DNA of 64,000 nucleotides from positions 62,001 through 126,000 of the forward strand of contig NZ_BMNG01000006.1 in assembly GCF_014646335.1 (NCBI RefSeq). Reading direction: 5' to 3'. This document shows, piece by piece, positions 37,743 through 46,110 of the stretch; positions within the stretch are counted from its first letter, which is position 1; each line of letters opens with the position of its first letter. The notes below the pieces were generated by a model that did not search any database, was not told the origin of the DNA, and was given only the letters and a program-made list of their open reading frames with translations. This DNA is from Streptomyces lasiicapitis. GTDB taxonomy: Bacteria; Actinomycetota; Actinomycetes; Streptomycetales; Streptomycetaceae. Both the position numbers and the translations under genes were made by a program.

Positions 37743-37781
37743 CGGACTATCGGTCCGCTTGACGATACGGACTGCCAGTCC
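37743..37781. promoter_or_regulatory. Paired TetR operators between SnoaL and tetR genes
   Basis: CGGAC-TATCG-GTCCG (37743-37757) and GGACTG-C-CAGTCC (37769-37781), centres 25 bp apart. A leftward promoter TTTACA (37786-37791), 18 bp, TATCGT (37762-37767) has the second site in its spacer; a rightward -35 TTGACG lies at 37759-37764. Confidence 0.6.
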
Positions 37782-37800
37782 ACTTTGTAAAGGTGTCCCC

Positions 37801-38376
37801 ATGACCGAGCGCAAGGCCCGCGCCGACGCGGCCCGCAACCGCGAGGCCGTCCTCGCCGCCGCCGATGAGCTGTTCGCGCGCAGCGACAGCCCGCGTGGCG
37901 TGTCCATGGATCAGGTCGCGGCGGCGGCGGGTGTCGGCAAGGGCACGCTGTTCCGCCGCTTCGGCGACCGCACCGGCCTGATCCGCGCCGTGTTCACGGC
38001 CCGTACCGAGACGGTGCGCGCCGCCGTCGAGACCGGTCCGCCACCGCTCGGCCCCGGCACGCCCGGCCGCGACCGGGTACCCGCCCTCCTCGACGCCCTC
38101 CTCGCCTTCAAGCTCGACAACCGCCATCTGTCGGTCGCCCTGGAGGACGCGGGTTCCGGAAGCCCCTACGCGGCGGCGCACTACGGCTGGTGGCACGGCG
38201 TCGTACGCGACGCGCTCGCGGAGGTGGACACGGTGTCCGACGCCGCCTTCGCGGCCCACGCGCTGATCGCGGCCGTGCGGGCGGACCTGATCGAGCATCT
38301 GGTGGTGGTGGAGGGGATGTCGGGGGAGGAGATCCGGGGGCGGTTGGGGGAGTACGTGGGGAAGGTGCTGGGTTAG
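37801..38376 (+). CDS. TetR-family repressor
   Basis: 191 residues. N-terminal TetR HTH: NREAVLAAADELFARSDSPRGVSMDQVAAAAGVGKGTLFRRFGDRTGL. The C-terminal helical domain is of the small SbtR-like type. ATG 37801 is chosen after the operator region; the frame is open further upstream. Probably represses itself and the divergent SnoaL-like gene through the paired inverted repeats. Confidence 0.9.
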   Translation: MTERKARADAARNREAVLAAADELFARSDSPRGVSMDQVAAAAGVGKGTLFRRFGDRTGLIRAVFTARTETVRAAVETGPPPLGPGTPGRDRVPALLDALLAFKLDNRHLSVALEDAGSGSPYAAAHYGWWHGVVRDALAEVDTVSDAAFAAHALIAAVRADLIEHLVVVEGMSGEEIRGRLGEYVGKVLG

Positions 38377-38425
38377 GGCCGCTGGGTTAGGGCCGCTGGG
38401 CCGGGACGGGGCTGCCGCGGGCTGT

Positions 38426-39340
38426 TCAGCCGATCCTCGGGCCCAGATCCCGCGCCAGCGCCACCGCGAGCGCCCGGAAGATGCGCACCTCCGGGTTGTC
38501 GTCGTTCGCGCGGACGGCGAGGTAGCTGCTCTCCCAGGGGGCGTCGACGACGGGTACGAAGACGGCGCCGGGCCAGGCGTAGTAGCGGGCGAAGGACTTC
38601 AGGCCCGAGCCCGCGGCGCGGCCCATGATGACGCTGGTCAGGACCTCCTGGGGGGTGACGGCGAAGTCGGGGCCGCGGCGGCTGCCCGCCTCGTCGAAGT
38701 ACAGGTAGTCCGTGAAGGGGCGCGGGGTGTGTCCGGGGACACGGACGAAGGGCAGGTCGGCGACGTCCGCGACGGTGACGCCGGTGGCGTGGGCGTCGGC
38801 GAGGGCCGAGTGCGTGGGTACGGCGACGATGCGCTGTTCGGTGGTGAGGACGTCGGCGGTGACGCGGTCGTCGTCCGGTGTCGGGCGTACGAAGGCGACG
38901 TCGACACGGTCCTCGACGAGGGCTGAGGCGTGCTCGGTGAAGTCCAACTGGCTGATTTCCAGGGGGACTTCGGGCCTGGCCCGGCGGTACGCGTTGATCG
39001 ACGCCGGGGTCAGCTCGGCGGAGCCGTGGCCCATGATGCCGACGCGCAGGGGGCGCGTCCTGCCCACGCCGTGAGCCAGCTCCGCCATGTCGTCGAGCGC
39101 AGCGGCCGACGCCGCGAGGAGCGTGCGCGCGTGCCCGGCCAGGCGTTCCCCGGCGGGGGTGGGCGCGACCGGGCTGCGGTACAGGAGTGGTGTGGCAAGG
39201 TCGCTCTCCAGGCGCCGCACGTGTGCGGTCACCGCGGGCGGCGACAGGAACAGCCGGGCCGCGGCCCGCCCGAAGTGGCCCTCCTCCACGACCGCCAGGA
39301 ACGACGACAGGAGTCGTAGGTCGAGGGGGGAGGAGGTCAT
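38426..39340 (-). CDS. LysR-family transcriptional regulator
   Basis: 304 residues. HTH at residues 1-65: LRLLSSFLAVVEEGHFGRAAARLFLSPPAVTAHVRRLESDL. A periplasmic-binding-like effector domain follows (95-300; RPLRVGIMGHGSAEL start). ATG 39340 preferred; an in-frame GTG at 39382 would run through the operator. Divergent from an MFS transporter it probably activates. Confidence 0.9.
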   Translation of the reverse strand: MTSSPLDLRLLSSFLAVVEEGHFGRAAARLFLSPPAVTAHVRRLESDLATPLLYRSPVAPTPAGERLAGHARTLLAASAAALDDMAELAHGVGRTRPLRVGIMGHGSAELTPASINAYRRARPEVPLEISQLDFTEHASALVEDRVDVAFVRPTPDDDRVTADVLTTEQRIVAVPTHSALADAHATGVTVADVADLPFVRVPGHTPRPFTDYLYFDEAGSRRGPDFAVTPQEVLTSVIMGRAAGSGLKSFARYYAWPGAVFVPVVDAPWESSYLAVRANDDNPEVRIFRALAVALARDLGPRIG

Positions 39341-39384
39341 GTCCTCCAGCGTAAGCGGGCACCGGCGGGGCACCCCGGTCACGT

Positions 39385-39397
39385 TCAGGAATCGTGA
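39385..39397. promoter_or_regulatory. LysR box (T-N11-A)
   Basis: TCAGGAATCGTGA, within the larger dyad GTTCA-N7-TGAAC (39383-39399), between the lysR start and the divergent MFS start. Fits the LysR T-N11-A rule. Confidence 0.5.
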
Positions 39398-39441
39398 ACG
39401 GGTGCGGTGGGGGGTCTGGCGGTGCGCCTAGAAATGGGGCC

Positions 39442-40743
39442 ATGAGTGCCGAAACATCTGCCCCCTCACCTGCGCGAACGCCTGCGCCGCCCGGCCTGGC
39501 GGCTGCGCCCGCCGAGCCCTCCCCCGCTCCCCGGTACGGGATACGTGCCGCCTGGATGATGTTGGCTTCCGGCTGGAGCGCCAACCAGTTCTCGGCCCTT
39601 CTCGGTGCCTACCGCTCCGAGCTCGGGCTCACCGACTCGGCGGCCACGGGGCTGTTCGCGGTGTACGTCGTGGGGCTCATCCCCGGGCTGCTGGTTGCCG
39701 GGCCGCTCGCGGACCGGCGGGGGCGGCGGCGCATCGCGCTGGCCGCGCTGGCGGTGAACCTGCTGTCGACGGTGCTGCTCACCCTGGGGGCGACGGCAAC
39801 GGGGTGGCTGCTGCCGGGGCGCTTCCTCACGGGCGTGAGTGCGGGTGTCCTCCTTGCTGCGGGCAGCGCGTGGATCAAGGAATTGTCGTCGCCGCCGTAC
39901 GTGGCGTCGGGCGCCCCCGCGTCGACGGCTTCGCGCCGGGCGGGGCTGTTCGTCTCGGCGGGGTTTGCCTCCGGCGGGCTGGCGGCCGCCCTCATCGCCG
40001 AGTGGGCGCCGCATCCGATGGTGACGGCTTACGTTCCCCACGTTCTGCTGGCGGCGGGTGCCTGGCTGGCGGCGCGCAGCGCACCGGAAACCCGGACGGT
40101 GGCCATGCGCCGTGGGCGCAGCGGTGGCGGGGTGGACGCCCACAGCGGCGGGGCAGTCGCCCCCGGCGGTGACGGCGCCGACCACCCGGTACGACAGCTT
40201 CGCCGGACCGTTCTCCCCCTCGCCCCCTGGGTCTTCGCCGCGCCCACGCTCGGCTTCGTCACCCTCCCCGGTCTTGTCCACGCGGGCCTCGTCTACACCG
40301 GCATAGCCACCGCCGTCGTCCCAGGAACCGGTCTCCTGGTCCAACCCCTCGCCCGCCGCGCAGCGGCAAGCCGCCACGGGGCCGCCGGCGCAGGCCTCCT
40401 GGCCATCACCCTCGGCCTCGCCCTGGCCGCCTGGGCGGCCCACGTCGACTCCCAGCCGTGGGCGATGGCTGCCGCGGCCACCCTGGGCGCGGGCTACGGC
40501 TTCACCCTGACCCACGGCCTCACCCAAGTGGCCGTCGCCGCACCTCCGCACAGCTTGGCCCGCCTGACGTCGTACTTCTGGACAGCCGCGTACACGGGAA
40601 TGTTCGCCCCGTACGCGGTCACCCTCCTCACGGACCACACGCACCTCACACCCCCGCAGATCCTGACCGTCGCCGCGGTCCTCGCCGCCGCGACCTGCGC
40701 GGCACTCCCGCTGCTCAACTCCCCTTCCGGCCGCGGAACCTGA
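39442..40743 (+). CDS. MFS transporter (12-TM)
   Basis: 433-residue major facilitator. A Pro/Ala-rich lead of ~35 residues is followed by SGWSANQFSALLGAYRSELG and the motif-A loop GPLADRRGRRR. About 12 membrane segments, resembling sugar/drug exporters. ATG 39442 (MSAETSAPSP) chosen. The stop overlaps the convergent methyltransferase end by 29 bp. Substrate unknown; regulated by the adjacent LysR protein (inference). Confidence 0.85.
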   Translation: MSAETSAPSPARTPAPPGLAAAPAEPSPAPRYGIRAAWMMLASGWSANQFSALLGAYRSELGLTDSAATGLFAVYVVGLIPGLLVAGPLADRRGRRRIALAALAVNLLSTVLLTLGATATGWLLPGRFLTGVSAGVLLAAGSAWIKELSSPPYVASGAPASTASRRAGLFVSAGFASGGLAAALIAEWAPHPMVTAYVPHVLLAAGAWLAARSAPETRTVAMRRGRSGGGVDAHSGGAVAPGGDGADHPVRQLRRTVLPLAPWVFAAPTLGFVTLPGLVHAGLVYTGIATAVVPGTGLLVQPLARRAAASRHGAAGAGLLAITLGLALAAWAAHVDSQPWAMAAAATLGAGYGFTLTHGLTQVAVAAPPHSLARLTSYFWTAAYTGMFAPYAVTLLTDHTHLTPPQILTVAAVLAAATCAALPLLNSPSGRGT

Positions 40744-41290
40744 TCCCGCCGCCCGACGCGTGCCGTGTCACCGCGATCTCCGTGAAGCCCGCCGCCGCGA
40801 GCCGTGCGGGCAGCCGCTCCGGGTCGACCGTGTTGTTCGTGTCGCCGAGGTGGAGGAGCCAGAAGCGGAAGCCGGGGAGGCTGTCGCTGCCTGCGAACAC
40901 CCCGCCCGGCCGCAGCACCCGGAAGGCCTCGGCGAAGATCCGGTCCTGCTGGGTGGCTGTAGGGACGTGGTGGAGCATCGTGAAGCAGACGACCGAGTCG
41001 AACGACGCGTCGGGCAGGGGGAGATCGGCGCCGTCCGCGTGCAGGACCCGGGCACGCGAGCCCCACTTCTCCTGGAGCATGGCCGCGGTTTCGCCGTCGA
41101 CCTCGGCTGCCGTCAGGCGCGGGACGTCTTCGACGAGTACGCGCAGGTTGGCGCCGTAGCCGGGGCCGATCTCCAGTACGTCGTCGCCGAGGGGGACGTC
41201 CTCCAGGGCGAACGGCAGGATCATGTCCTTCGTGGTCTGTGCCCACTTCTCGGAGCTGCACAGCTTGCGGTGTGCTCGGTTCATCGGCAT
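40715..41290 (-). CDS. Class I SAM-dependent methyltransferase
   Basis: 191-residue small methyltransferase. Motif I is VLEIGPGYGANL, followed by the acidic AAEVDGE loop, ADGADLPLPDASFDSVVCFTMLHHV (motif IV region) and LRPGGVFAGSD. UbiE/Methyltransf_11 type. Start at ATG 41290 or 41284 (MNRAHRKL). Target molecule unknown. Confidence 0.88.
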   Translation of the reverse strand: MPMNRAHRKLCSSEKWAQTTKDMILPFALEDVPLGDDVLEIGPGYGANLRVLVEDVPRLTAAEVDGETAAMLQEKWGSRARVLHADGADLPLPDASFDSVVCFTMLHHVPTATQQDRIFAEAFRVLRPGGVFAGSDSLPGFRFWLLHLGDTNNTVDPERLPARLAAAGFTEIAVTRHASGGGIRFRGRKGS

Positions 41291-41346
41291 GCGTACGACG
41301 CTAGGTCGGGCCCGTCCGTGTCCTCCACGGGCTACGCTGCCGACTC

Positions 41347-42261
41347 ATGTCGCGGAACGGACACCAGGGGCAGGGGCAGGGTCTGAGCCGGGATCCGGGG
41401 CTGCGGCCGAGCTCCTATCCCAATCCGCCCACCGCCGTCTTCGTCGGCAGCTTCGCCATGCCGCGAGGCCTCCGCTTCGCCACGCACACCCACCCCGTGC
41501 ACCAACTCGCCTGGTCCGAGCGGGGTTTGCTGCGCATCCGCACCGCGGACGGGGCGTGGCTGCTGCCACCCACGCTCGCCCTGTGGATCCCGGCGGGCGT
41601 CCCGCACGCGACCGAGGCCGCCGGCGACGCCCTGATGCGTGCCCCGTACGTGACCCCGGCCCGCTGCCCCGCCCCGGTCGCCGCCTGGACCGACCCCACC
41701 GTCCTCGCCGCGCCCCCGCTCCTGCGCGCCCTGATCGACCACCTCTCCGGCGCGGACCTCGCCCCGGACGCCCGCGCCCGCGCGGAGGGGGTCCTCCTCG
41801 ACGTACTGACCCCCGTCCCCGTCACCAGCCTCTCCGTGACGGAGCCCCGCGACCCCCGCGCCCGCGAGGTCGCCCGCGCGCTGGCCGCCGCGCCCGGCGA
41901 CGGCCGACCCCTGTCGGCCTGGGCAGCCGAAGTCGGCGTCAGCGCCCGCACGTTGGCGCGGCTCTTCGCCGCCGGTACGGGGCTGCCGTTCGGGCAGTGG
42001 CGGGAGCGGTTGCGGATGCAGGCCGCGATGCCGCTGCTGGCCGACGGCCTGACGGTCGAGGCGGTGGCCCACCGCGTGGGCTACGCGTCGGCGTCCTCCT
42101 TCGTCGCCGCGTTCCACCGGGTCGTGGGTGTGACGCCGCGCCAGTACTTTCCGGTGCCTTCGCCCGCCGGACCCGGACCAGGACCCGGACCAGGACCCGG
42201 CCCCGGACCAGGCCCTGGACCAGGACCCGCGCCCCGCCCGCCTGGCACGATCGACCCATGA
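41347..42261 (+). CDS. AraC-family regulator with Pro-Gly tail
   Basis: 304 residues. N-terminal cupin (HTHPVHQLAWSERGLLRI), C-terminal AraC HTH (LSAWAAEVGVSARTLARLFAAGTGLPFGQWRERLRMQ, then VAHRVGYASASSFVAAFHRVVGVTPRQYF). It ends with ~20 residues of Pro-Gly dipeptides from a hexanucleotide repeat. -10-like TACGCT (41333-41338) only 8 bp before the ATG suggests leaderless mRNA. Overlaps the next reading frame by 4 bp. Confidence 0.88.
   Translation: MSRNGHQGQGQGLSRDPGLRPSSYPNPPTAVFVGSFAMPRGLRFATHTHPVHQLAWSERGLLRIRTADGAWLLPPTLALWIPAGVPHATEAAGDALMRAPYVTPARCPAPVAAWTDPTVLAAPPLLRALIDHLSGADLAPDARARAEGVLLDVLTPVPVTSLSVTEPRDPRAREVARALAAAPGDGRPLSAWAAEVGVSARTLARLFAAGTGLPFGQWRERLRMQAAMPLLADGLTVEAVAHRVGYASASSFVAAFHRVVGVTPRQYFPVPSPAGPGPGPGPGPGPGPGPGPGPAPRPPGTIDP
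42169..42229 (+). repeat. Hexanucleotide microsatellite in araC 3' end
   Basis: About ten units of GGACC(A/C/G)-type hexamers encoding (Pro-Gly)n in the C-terminal tail. In-frame unit changes would alter tail length without frameshift. Confidence 0.8.
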
Positions 42262-42924
42262 CCCGCCTCCTCACCCACTCCGACCTCACCTCCCTCCTCG
42301 ACCCGGCCGCCTGCCTCACCGCGCTCGCGGACGGCTTCCGGGTGGCGGAGGCGGTGCCGGTCGCCGGGCAGCGCGTACGTACGGACCTGCCGTTTCCCGG
42401 TACGGCGACGGCGCTGATCCCGGGGCTGTGCGCGGGCCGCGTTGCGCGGGGGTGGGCTGTCTGTACGGGTGTTGCGGCTGACGGTTCCGGACGTTGAGTT
42501 CCCCAATCCCGCCCCTTCCCGCTGCATCGATTGGCGGCTTCGCCGCGGGCAGGGGGCTCTGCCCCCGGACCCCCGCTCCTCAAACGCCGGAGGGGCTATA
42601 TCCCACCCACCCGTCCGATCCGTCCTACGGCACGCAGTCGGCACTATCAGCCCGTCCGGCGTTTGAGGACGAGGCCGTTCAGGCCGACAGCGGGGGTCCA
42701 GGGGGCGGCAGCCCCCTGGTTACGGGAAGGGGCGGGCTTGGGGAGCCCCCGGCAGGGCCAGCACCTTCACCCCCCTCGTCGTCGACGACCGCGAACTTGC
42801 CGCCTCCATGGGCGCGTTGGCCACCGCCGACGCCACCCTCGGCGAGGTGCTGCGCGACGACCACCCCGGGCGTACGGGCCCGACCGCCCTCTCCGTGTAC
42901 GCACCCGTCGATCTGCTGGGCTGA
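42258..42924 (+). pseudogene. Ornithine cyclodeaminase family pseudogene (middle deleted)
   Basis: The 5' part, coupled by ATGA to araC, encodes MTRLLTHSDLTSLLDPAA through FPGTATALIPGL (~60 normal N-terminal residues), then drifts to a stop at 42497. After a 246-bp hairpin repeat, 42757-42924 encodes a matching C-terminal piece: VVDDRELAASMGALATAD, then VLRDDHPGRTGPTALSVYAP and a stop. About 180-200 central residues including most of the NAD-binding domain are missing, so the enzyme is dead. Family assignment of the 3' piece is by eye. Confidence 0.65.
42499..42744. repeat. GC-rich hairpin repeat, copy 3, with terminal inverted repeats
   Basis: Ends are inverted copies: CCCCAATCCCGCCCCTTCCC (left, 42501-42520) and its near complement CGGGAAGGGGCGGGCTTGGG (right, 42723-42742). 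Inside, CCTCAAACGCCGGAGGGGCT and its inverted partner ending CCGGCGTTTGAGG face each other. The right half read backwards matches copies 1 and 2. It sits at the deletion joint of the cyclodeaminase pseudogene. No ORF. Confidence 0.8.
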
Positions 42925-43004
42925 TCCGGGGTCCCCCGCGCGGTGGAGGTGGTTCGTTCCGGCAGGTGATCCGGGCCGGGTGCGGTGATCGTCATCGTTG
43001 GTCC

Positions 43005-43595
43005 ATGACCGACATCCGTACCGAACCCCTGCCCCCGGGCGGCCGGTTGCGTGCCTGCTGGGTGGCCGCGCACGCCCCCGCCGCCGGGGTGCCCCGCTGG
43101 GCGCGGCTCGCCGCGCTGGCCGTGCCGCTCACCGCGTTGCCGTCGTGCGTCTGGCGGATCGCGGCCTGGTTCCTCGACGACGGCACCCACGACATGCAGG
43201 GGGATCTCCCTGCATGGATGCCGGGGTGGTTCTACCTGGTGCTGCTGTCGGTCGTGTCCGAGCTGTTCGCCTTCACGGCGGTGGGGCTCGTCGCCCGCTG
43301 GGGCGAGGTGTTCCCGCGCTGGGTGCCGTTCCTGCGGGGGCGCGGGGTGCGGCCGCTCGCGGCGGTCGTCCCGGCGGCGCTCGGCGCTGTCGCGGTGACG
43401 GTGCTGTGGACGTCGGCGTTCATCGCCGAGGCGCGCGGGGTCACCATCACCGGTGAGGAGCTCTCCGACGACTACCCCACGCGGCAGGGGGCGTGGGAGG
43501 CGGCGGCTCTGTACGTGAGCTACGCCCCGTTGTTGCTGTGGGGGCCGCTGCTCGGGGCGGTCACCTGGGCGTACTGGCGCCGACGTCGCGTATGA
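43005..43595 (+). CDS. Predicted four-TM membrane protein, unknown function
   Basis: 196 residues with about four hydrophobic segments (AALAVPLTALPSCVWRIAAW; FYLVLLSVVSELFAFTAVGLV; AAVVPAALGAVAVTVLW; YAPLLLWGPLLGAVTWAYW) and an Arg-rich C-terminus. I do not recognise the family. ATG 43005 is chosen; the upstream open frame runs through the pseudogene and repeat. The 80 bp before it (42925-43004) show no clear promoter. The 3' end overlaps the convergent DUF397 gene by 35 bp. Confidence 0.7.
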   Translation: MTDIRTEPLPPGGRLRACWVAAHAPAAGVPRWARLAALAVPLTALPSCVWRIAAWFLDDGTHDMQGDLPAWMPGWFYLVLLSVVSELFAFTAVGLVARWGEVFPRWVPFLRGRGVRPLAAVVPAALGAVAVTVLWTSAFIAEARGVTITGEELSDDYPTRQGAWEAAALYVSYAPLLLWGPLLGAVTWAYWRRRRV

Positions 43596-43851
43596 AGGTG
43601 TTCCAGGCGGCGGCGCCGACGATCACCACGGGACCGTGGGGCGCCACTTTGCTGTCCCGGAGGGGGACGAGGCCCGGTATGCCGTCGGCGACCTCGACAC
43701 AGTCGCCGCCTTCGCCGTTGCTGTGGCTGCTCTTGCGCCAACGGGCGGCGCCCACGAAGTCGTACGCGACTTCGACGCAGGCTTCCCCGCCGCTGCCGCC
43801 GCTGTAGCTGCTCTTGCGCCAGCGGGCATTGCTCAGGTCGAACTCACGCAT
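43561..43851 (-). CDS. DUF397 protein with duplicated motif
   Basis: 96-residue protein with the DUF397 motif twice: ARWRKSSYSGGSGGEACVEVAYDFV (partial copy) and ARWRKSSHSNGEGGDCVEVADGIPGLVPLRDSK (full copy). DUF397 proteins are almost always partnered with an XRE/DUF5753 regulator, as here. The gene starts 19 bp inside that regulator's 3' end, so they are coupled. These pairs are linked to development and antibiotic control in Streptomyces, and some are proposed to act like toxin-antitoxin or anti-regulator pairs. Confidence 0.85.
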   Translation of the reverse strand: MREFDLSNARWRKSSYSGGSGGEACVEVAYDFVGAARWRKSSHSNGEGGDCVEVADGIPGLVPLRDSKVAPHGPVVIVGAAAWNTFIRDVGASTPR

Positions 43852-44675
43852 CGTCTGTGGTCCTTCGCCGCCGACTCCAGCAGGGTCAGGGTCGCCTTCG
43901 GCGACTTCGCGGCGGCCCTGATGAGATCGTAAGACGCCCTGGTCCGCTTCACCACCGCCGGATCGTCCAGCAAATTGCCCGAAAGGACGGCTTCTGTATA
44001 GACAGTTGGCGGGGCGTCCTCGAACTCCATGAGCCAGATCATCTTGCCCATCTCCGGATGGGCACCGGCGGCGAACGGGAGCACCTGGACCAGCACCTTG
44101 TGCTCGCGGACCATCGCGGCGATGTGATCGAGCTGCCGGGCCATCACGTCGGGACCGCCGACCGGGATGCGCAGCACGGTCTCGTGGAGCACGCCCCAAT
44201 ACATGGGCCTTGTAGCGTCCTTGAGGAGCAGCACCCGCTCCATACGTGCCCTGACGAGTTCGTCGATGTACTCGTCGGTGGCCAGTGGGTTGCTCGCAAC
44301 GAAGACTGCCCGCGCGTACTCGGGGGTCTGCAGTAGCCCCGGCACCACCGCAGGTGCGTACTCGAAGATGTCCGTCGCCAGCCGCTCAAGCTCGGCCGCC
44401 GCTTCGAAATACTCCGCGTAGCGTTTGTCTTTGATCAGCTTGCGCCACATCCGCTCGAAAAAGCCTCCGGTTTGCAGAACCTCATCGATCCGCTGCGCCA
44501 CATCCAACTGAGGCTTACGAATAGCCTGTTCGAACTGGCCGATGTACCCACCGGAGACAAAGACCCGAGCCCCCAGCTCGACCTGCGTAAACGCGGCGTC
44601 CTCGCGCCGCCGCTTCAACTCCGCCCCGAAGAACTCCCACGCGGCCTGCCGCGATCCGTGTGAACCCTTGGCCAT
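43833..44675 (-). CDS. XRE-family HTH regulator with DUF5753 domain
   Basis: 280 residues. HTH at about residues 12-70 (ELKRRREDAAFTQVELGARVFVSGGYIGQFEQAIRKP). The DUF5753 domain fills the rest (ATDIFEYAPAVVPGLLQTPEYARAVF is its usual entry; LEFEDAPPTVYTE-like strand near the end). ATG 44675 with GAGGGGAG upstream. Typical actinobacterial partner of the DUF397 protein encoded downstream. Divergent from two small genes. Confidence 0.9.
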   Translation of the reverse strand: MAKGSHGSRQAAWEFFGAELKRRREDAAFTQVELGARVFVSGGYIGQFEQAIRKPQLDVAQRIDEVLQTGGFFERMWRKLIKDKRYAEYFEAAAELERLATDIFEYAPAVVPGLLQTPEYARAVFVASNPLATDEYIDELVRARMERVLLLKDATRPMYWGVLHETVLRIPVGGPDVMARQLDHIAAMVREHKVLVQVLPFAAGAHPEMGKMIWLMEFEDAPPTVYTEAVLSGNLLDDPAVVKRTRASYDLIRAAAKSPKATLTLLESAAKDHRRCVSST

Positions 44676-44791
44676 GGATGAACTCCCCTCCTCAGCCCCG
44701 CACTTGTAGCGCACAGACTCCTGCCAACAGTAGACGCAATGCGTCACCGTGGGGACACGAAGCGTGAAATCCGGCGGCAAAGGGGAGCCCT

Positions 44792-45034
44792 GTGACGGCG
44801 AATAGCGCCGCAGGCAACCGGCACTCTGCAGGTTGTCTCGAAGAGGCGGAGGAAACAGTGGAAGAATTGCGCGCTGCCCTGGCGAGGGCAGGAATTTCTT
44901 TGCCGTCCTTGCGGGTCGATCCGGCGACGGTCGTCAGAGAGGCGCCATGTCCACTGGTGGAATTGGGCCGCTGCTCGGTGGAGACGGCGGCACGCCTCGC
45001 GGCGAGGCTGGGCCGAGGGGCGGCGAACCCGTGA
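44792..45034 (+). CDS. Small conserved-type protein, unknown function
   Basis: 80 residues, GTG start with AGGGGAG four bases upstream. A helix (EEAEETVEELRAALARAGISLPSL) is followed by LRVDPATVVREAPCPLVELGRCSVETAARLAARL. I have the impression of similar small proteins beside XRE/DUF397 loci in Streptomyces but cannot name the family. Overlaps the next gene by 4 bp (GTGA). Confidence 0.7.
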   Translation: MTANSAAGNRHSAGCLEEAEETVEELRAALARAGISLPSLRVDPATVVREAPCPLVELGRCSVETAARLAARLGRGAANP

Positions 45035-45246
45035 GGCTCCCCATCGGGACGTACGCCGTGGACACCCGCTCGGGCCGGGTCGGCAAGGTGATGGGCCACG
45101 AAGGCCCGTACGTGCAGCTGCGGCCGTACGGTGGCGGCCGGGAGTGGGACTGCGCCCCGGACGCGCTCAGGACGGCCACGAGCGCCGAGCGGCTGCGCGC
45201 GGCGACGGCGTACGCGAACGCCCGCAGCCGGGGCGAGGTGCCTTGA
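45031..45246 (+). CDS. Small protein, unknown function
   Basis: 71 residues, GTG start overlapping the previous stop. LPIGTYAVDTRSGRVGKVMGHEGPYVQLRPYGGGREWDC suggests a small beta-barrel; AERLRAATAYANARSRGEVP forms a terminal helix. Coupled to the preceding gene, so the two are one unit divergent from the XRE regulator. Confidence 0.7.
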   Translation: MRLPIGTYAVDTRSGRVGKVMGHEGPYVQLRPYGGGREWDCAPDALRTATSAERLRAATAYANARSRGEVP

Positions 45247-45338
45247 CGGAGGGCGGTCGGCGCCCGCTTGGCCAGGGGGCGGGCGCCCCGCCCCGAACCC
45301 GGGGCCGTCGCGGGGGCGGCGTACGGGAGAATGGGCCC

Positions 45339-46091
45339 ATGAGCCTGTTCCGTGACGACGGTGTCGTGCTGCGCACCCAGAAGCTGGGTGAGGCGGACCG
45401 CATCATCACGCTGCTCACACGCGGGCACGGGAGGGTGCGGGCCGTGGCCCGGGGGGTGCGGCGCACGAAGTCCAAGTTCGGGGCGCGGCTCGAGCCCTTC
45501 TCGCACGTGGACGTGCAGTTCTTCGCGCGGGGCAGTGAACTCGTCGGGCGCGGACTGCCGTTGTGTACGCAGAGTGAGACCATCGCTCCGTACGGTGGTG
45601 GGATCGTGAGCGATTACGCGCGCTACACCGCCGGGACCGCCATGCTGGAGACGGCGGAACGGTTCACCGATCATGAGGGGGAGCCTGCCGTCCAGCAGTA
45701 TCTGCTGTTGGTGGGCGGGCTGCGGACGCTCGCTCGTGGGGAGCATGAGCCGCATCTTGTTCTGGATGCGTTTCTGTTGCGCTCGCTTGCCGTGAACGGC
45801 TACGCGCCCACCTTCACGGACTGTGCCAAATGCGGCATGCCGGGCCCCAACCGCTTCTTCTCCGTCGCCGCGGGCGGCTCGATTTGCGCCGACTGCCGGG
45901 TGCCGGGCAGCGTCGTACCCTCGGCGGAGACCCTGACGCACCTCGGCGCGCTGCTGACCGGCGACTGGGCGACGGCCGACGCCTGCGAGGCGCGCCACGT
46001 GCGCGAGGGCAGTGGGCTCGTATCGGCCTATCTGCACTGGCACTTGGAGCGCGGCCTGCGCTCGCTTCGGTACGTAGAGAAAAACGTATAG
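45339..46091 (+). CDS. recO: DNA repair protein RecO
   Basis: 250 residues. N-terminal OB fold (MSLFRDDGVVLRTQKLGEADRII), helical middle, and a zinc-finger region with CAKCG and CADC pairs (about residues 163-185). It helps load RecA through RecR in gap repair. ATG 45339 chosen by family N-terminus. uppS begins 19 bp downstream, a pairing conserved in Streptomyces. Confidence 0.95.
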   Translation: MSLFRDDGVVLRTQKLGEADRIITLLTRGHGRVRAVARGVRRTKSKFGARLEPFSHVDVQFFARGSELVGRGLPLCTQSETIAPYGGGIVSDYARYTAGTAMLETAERFTDHEGEPAVQQYLLLVGGLRTLARGEHEPHLVLDAFLLRSLAVNGYAPTFTDCAKCGMPGPNRFFSVAAGGSICADCRVPGSVVPSAETLTHLGALLTGDWATADACEARHVREGSGLVSAYLHWHLERGLRSLRYVEKNV

Positions 46092-46110
46092 AAAACGGAG
46101 TAGTCACCTC

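Noticed and set aside
42499..42744. Insertion sequence
   Set aside because: Terminal inverted repeats are present but there is no transposase ORF; listed only as a repeat element.
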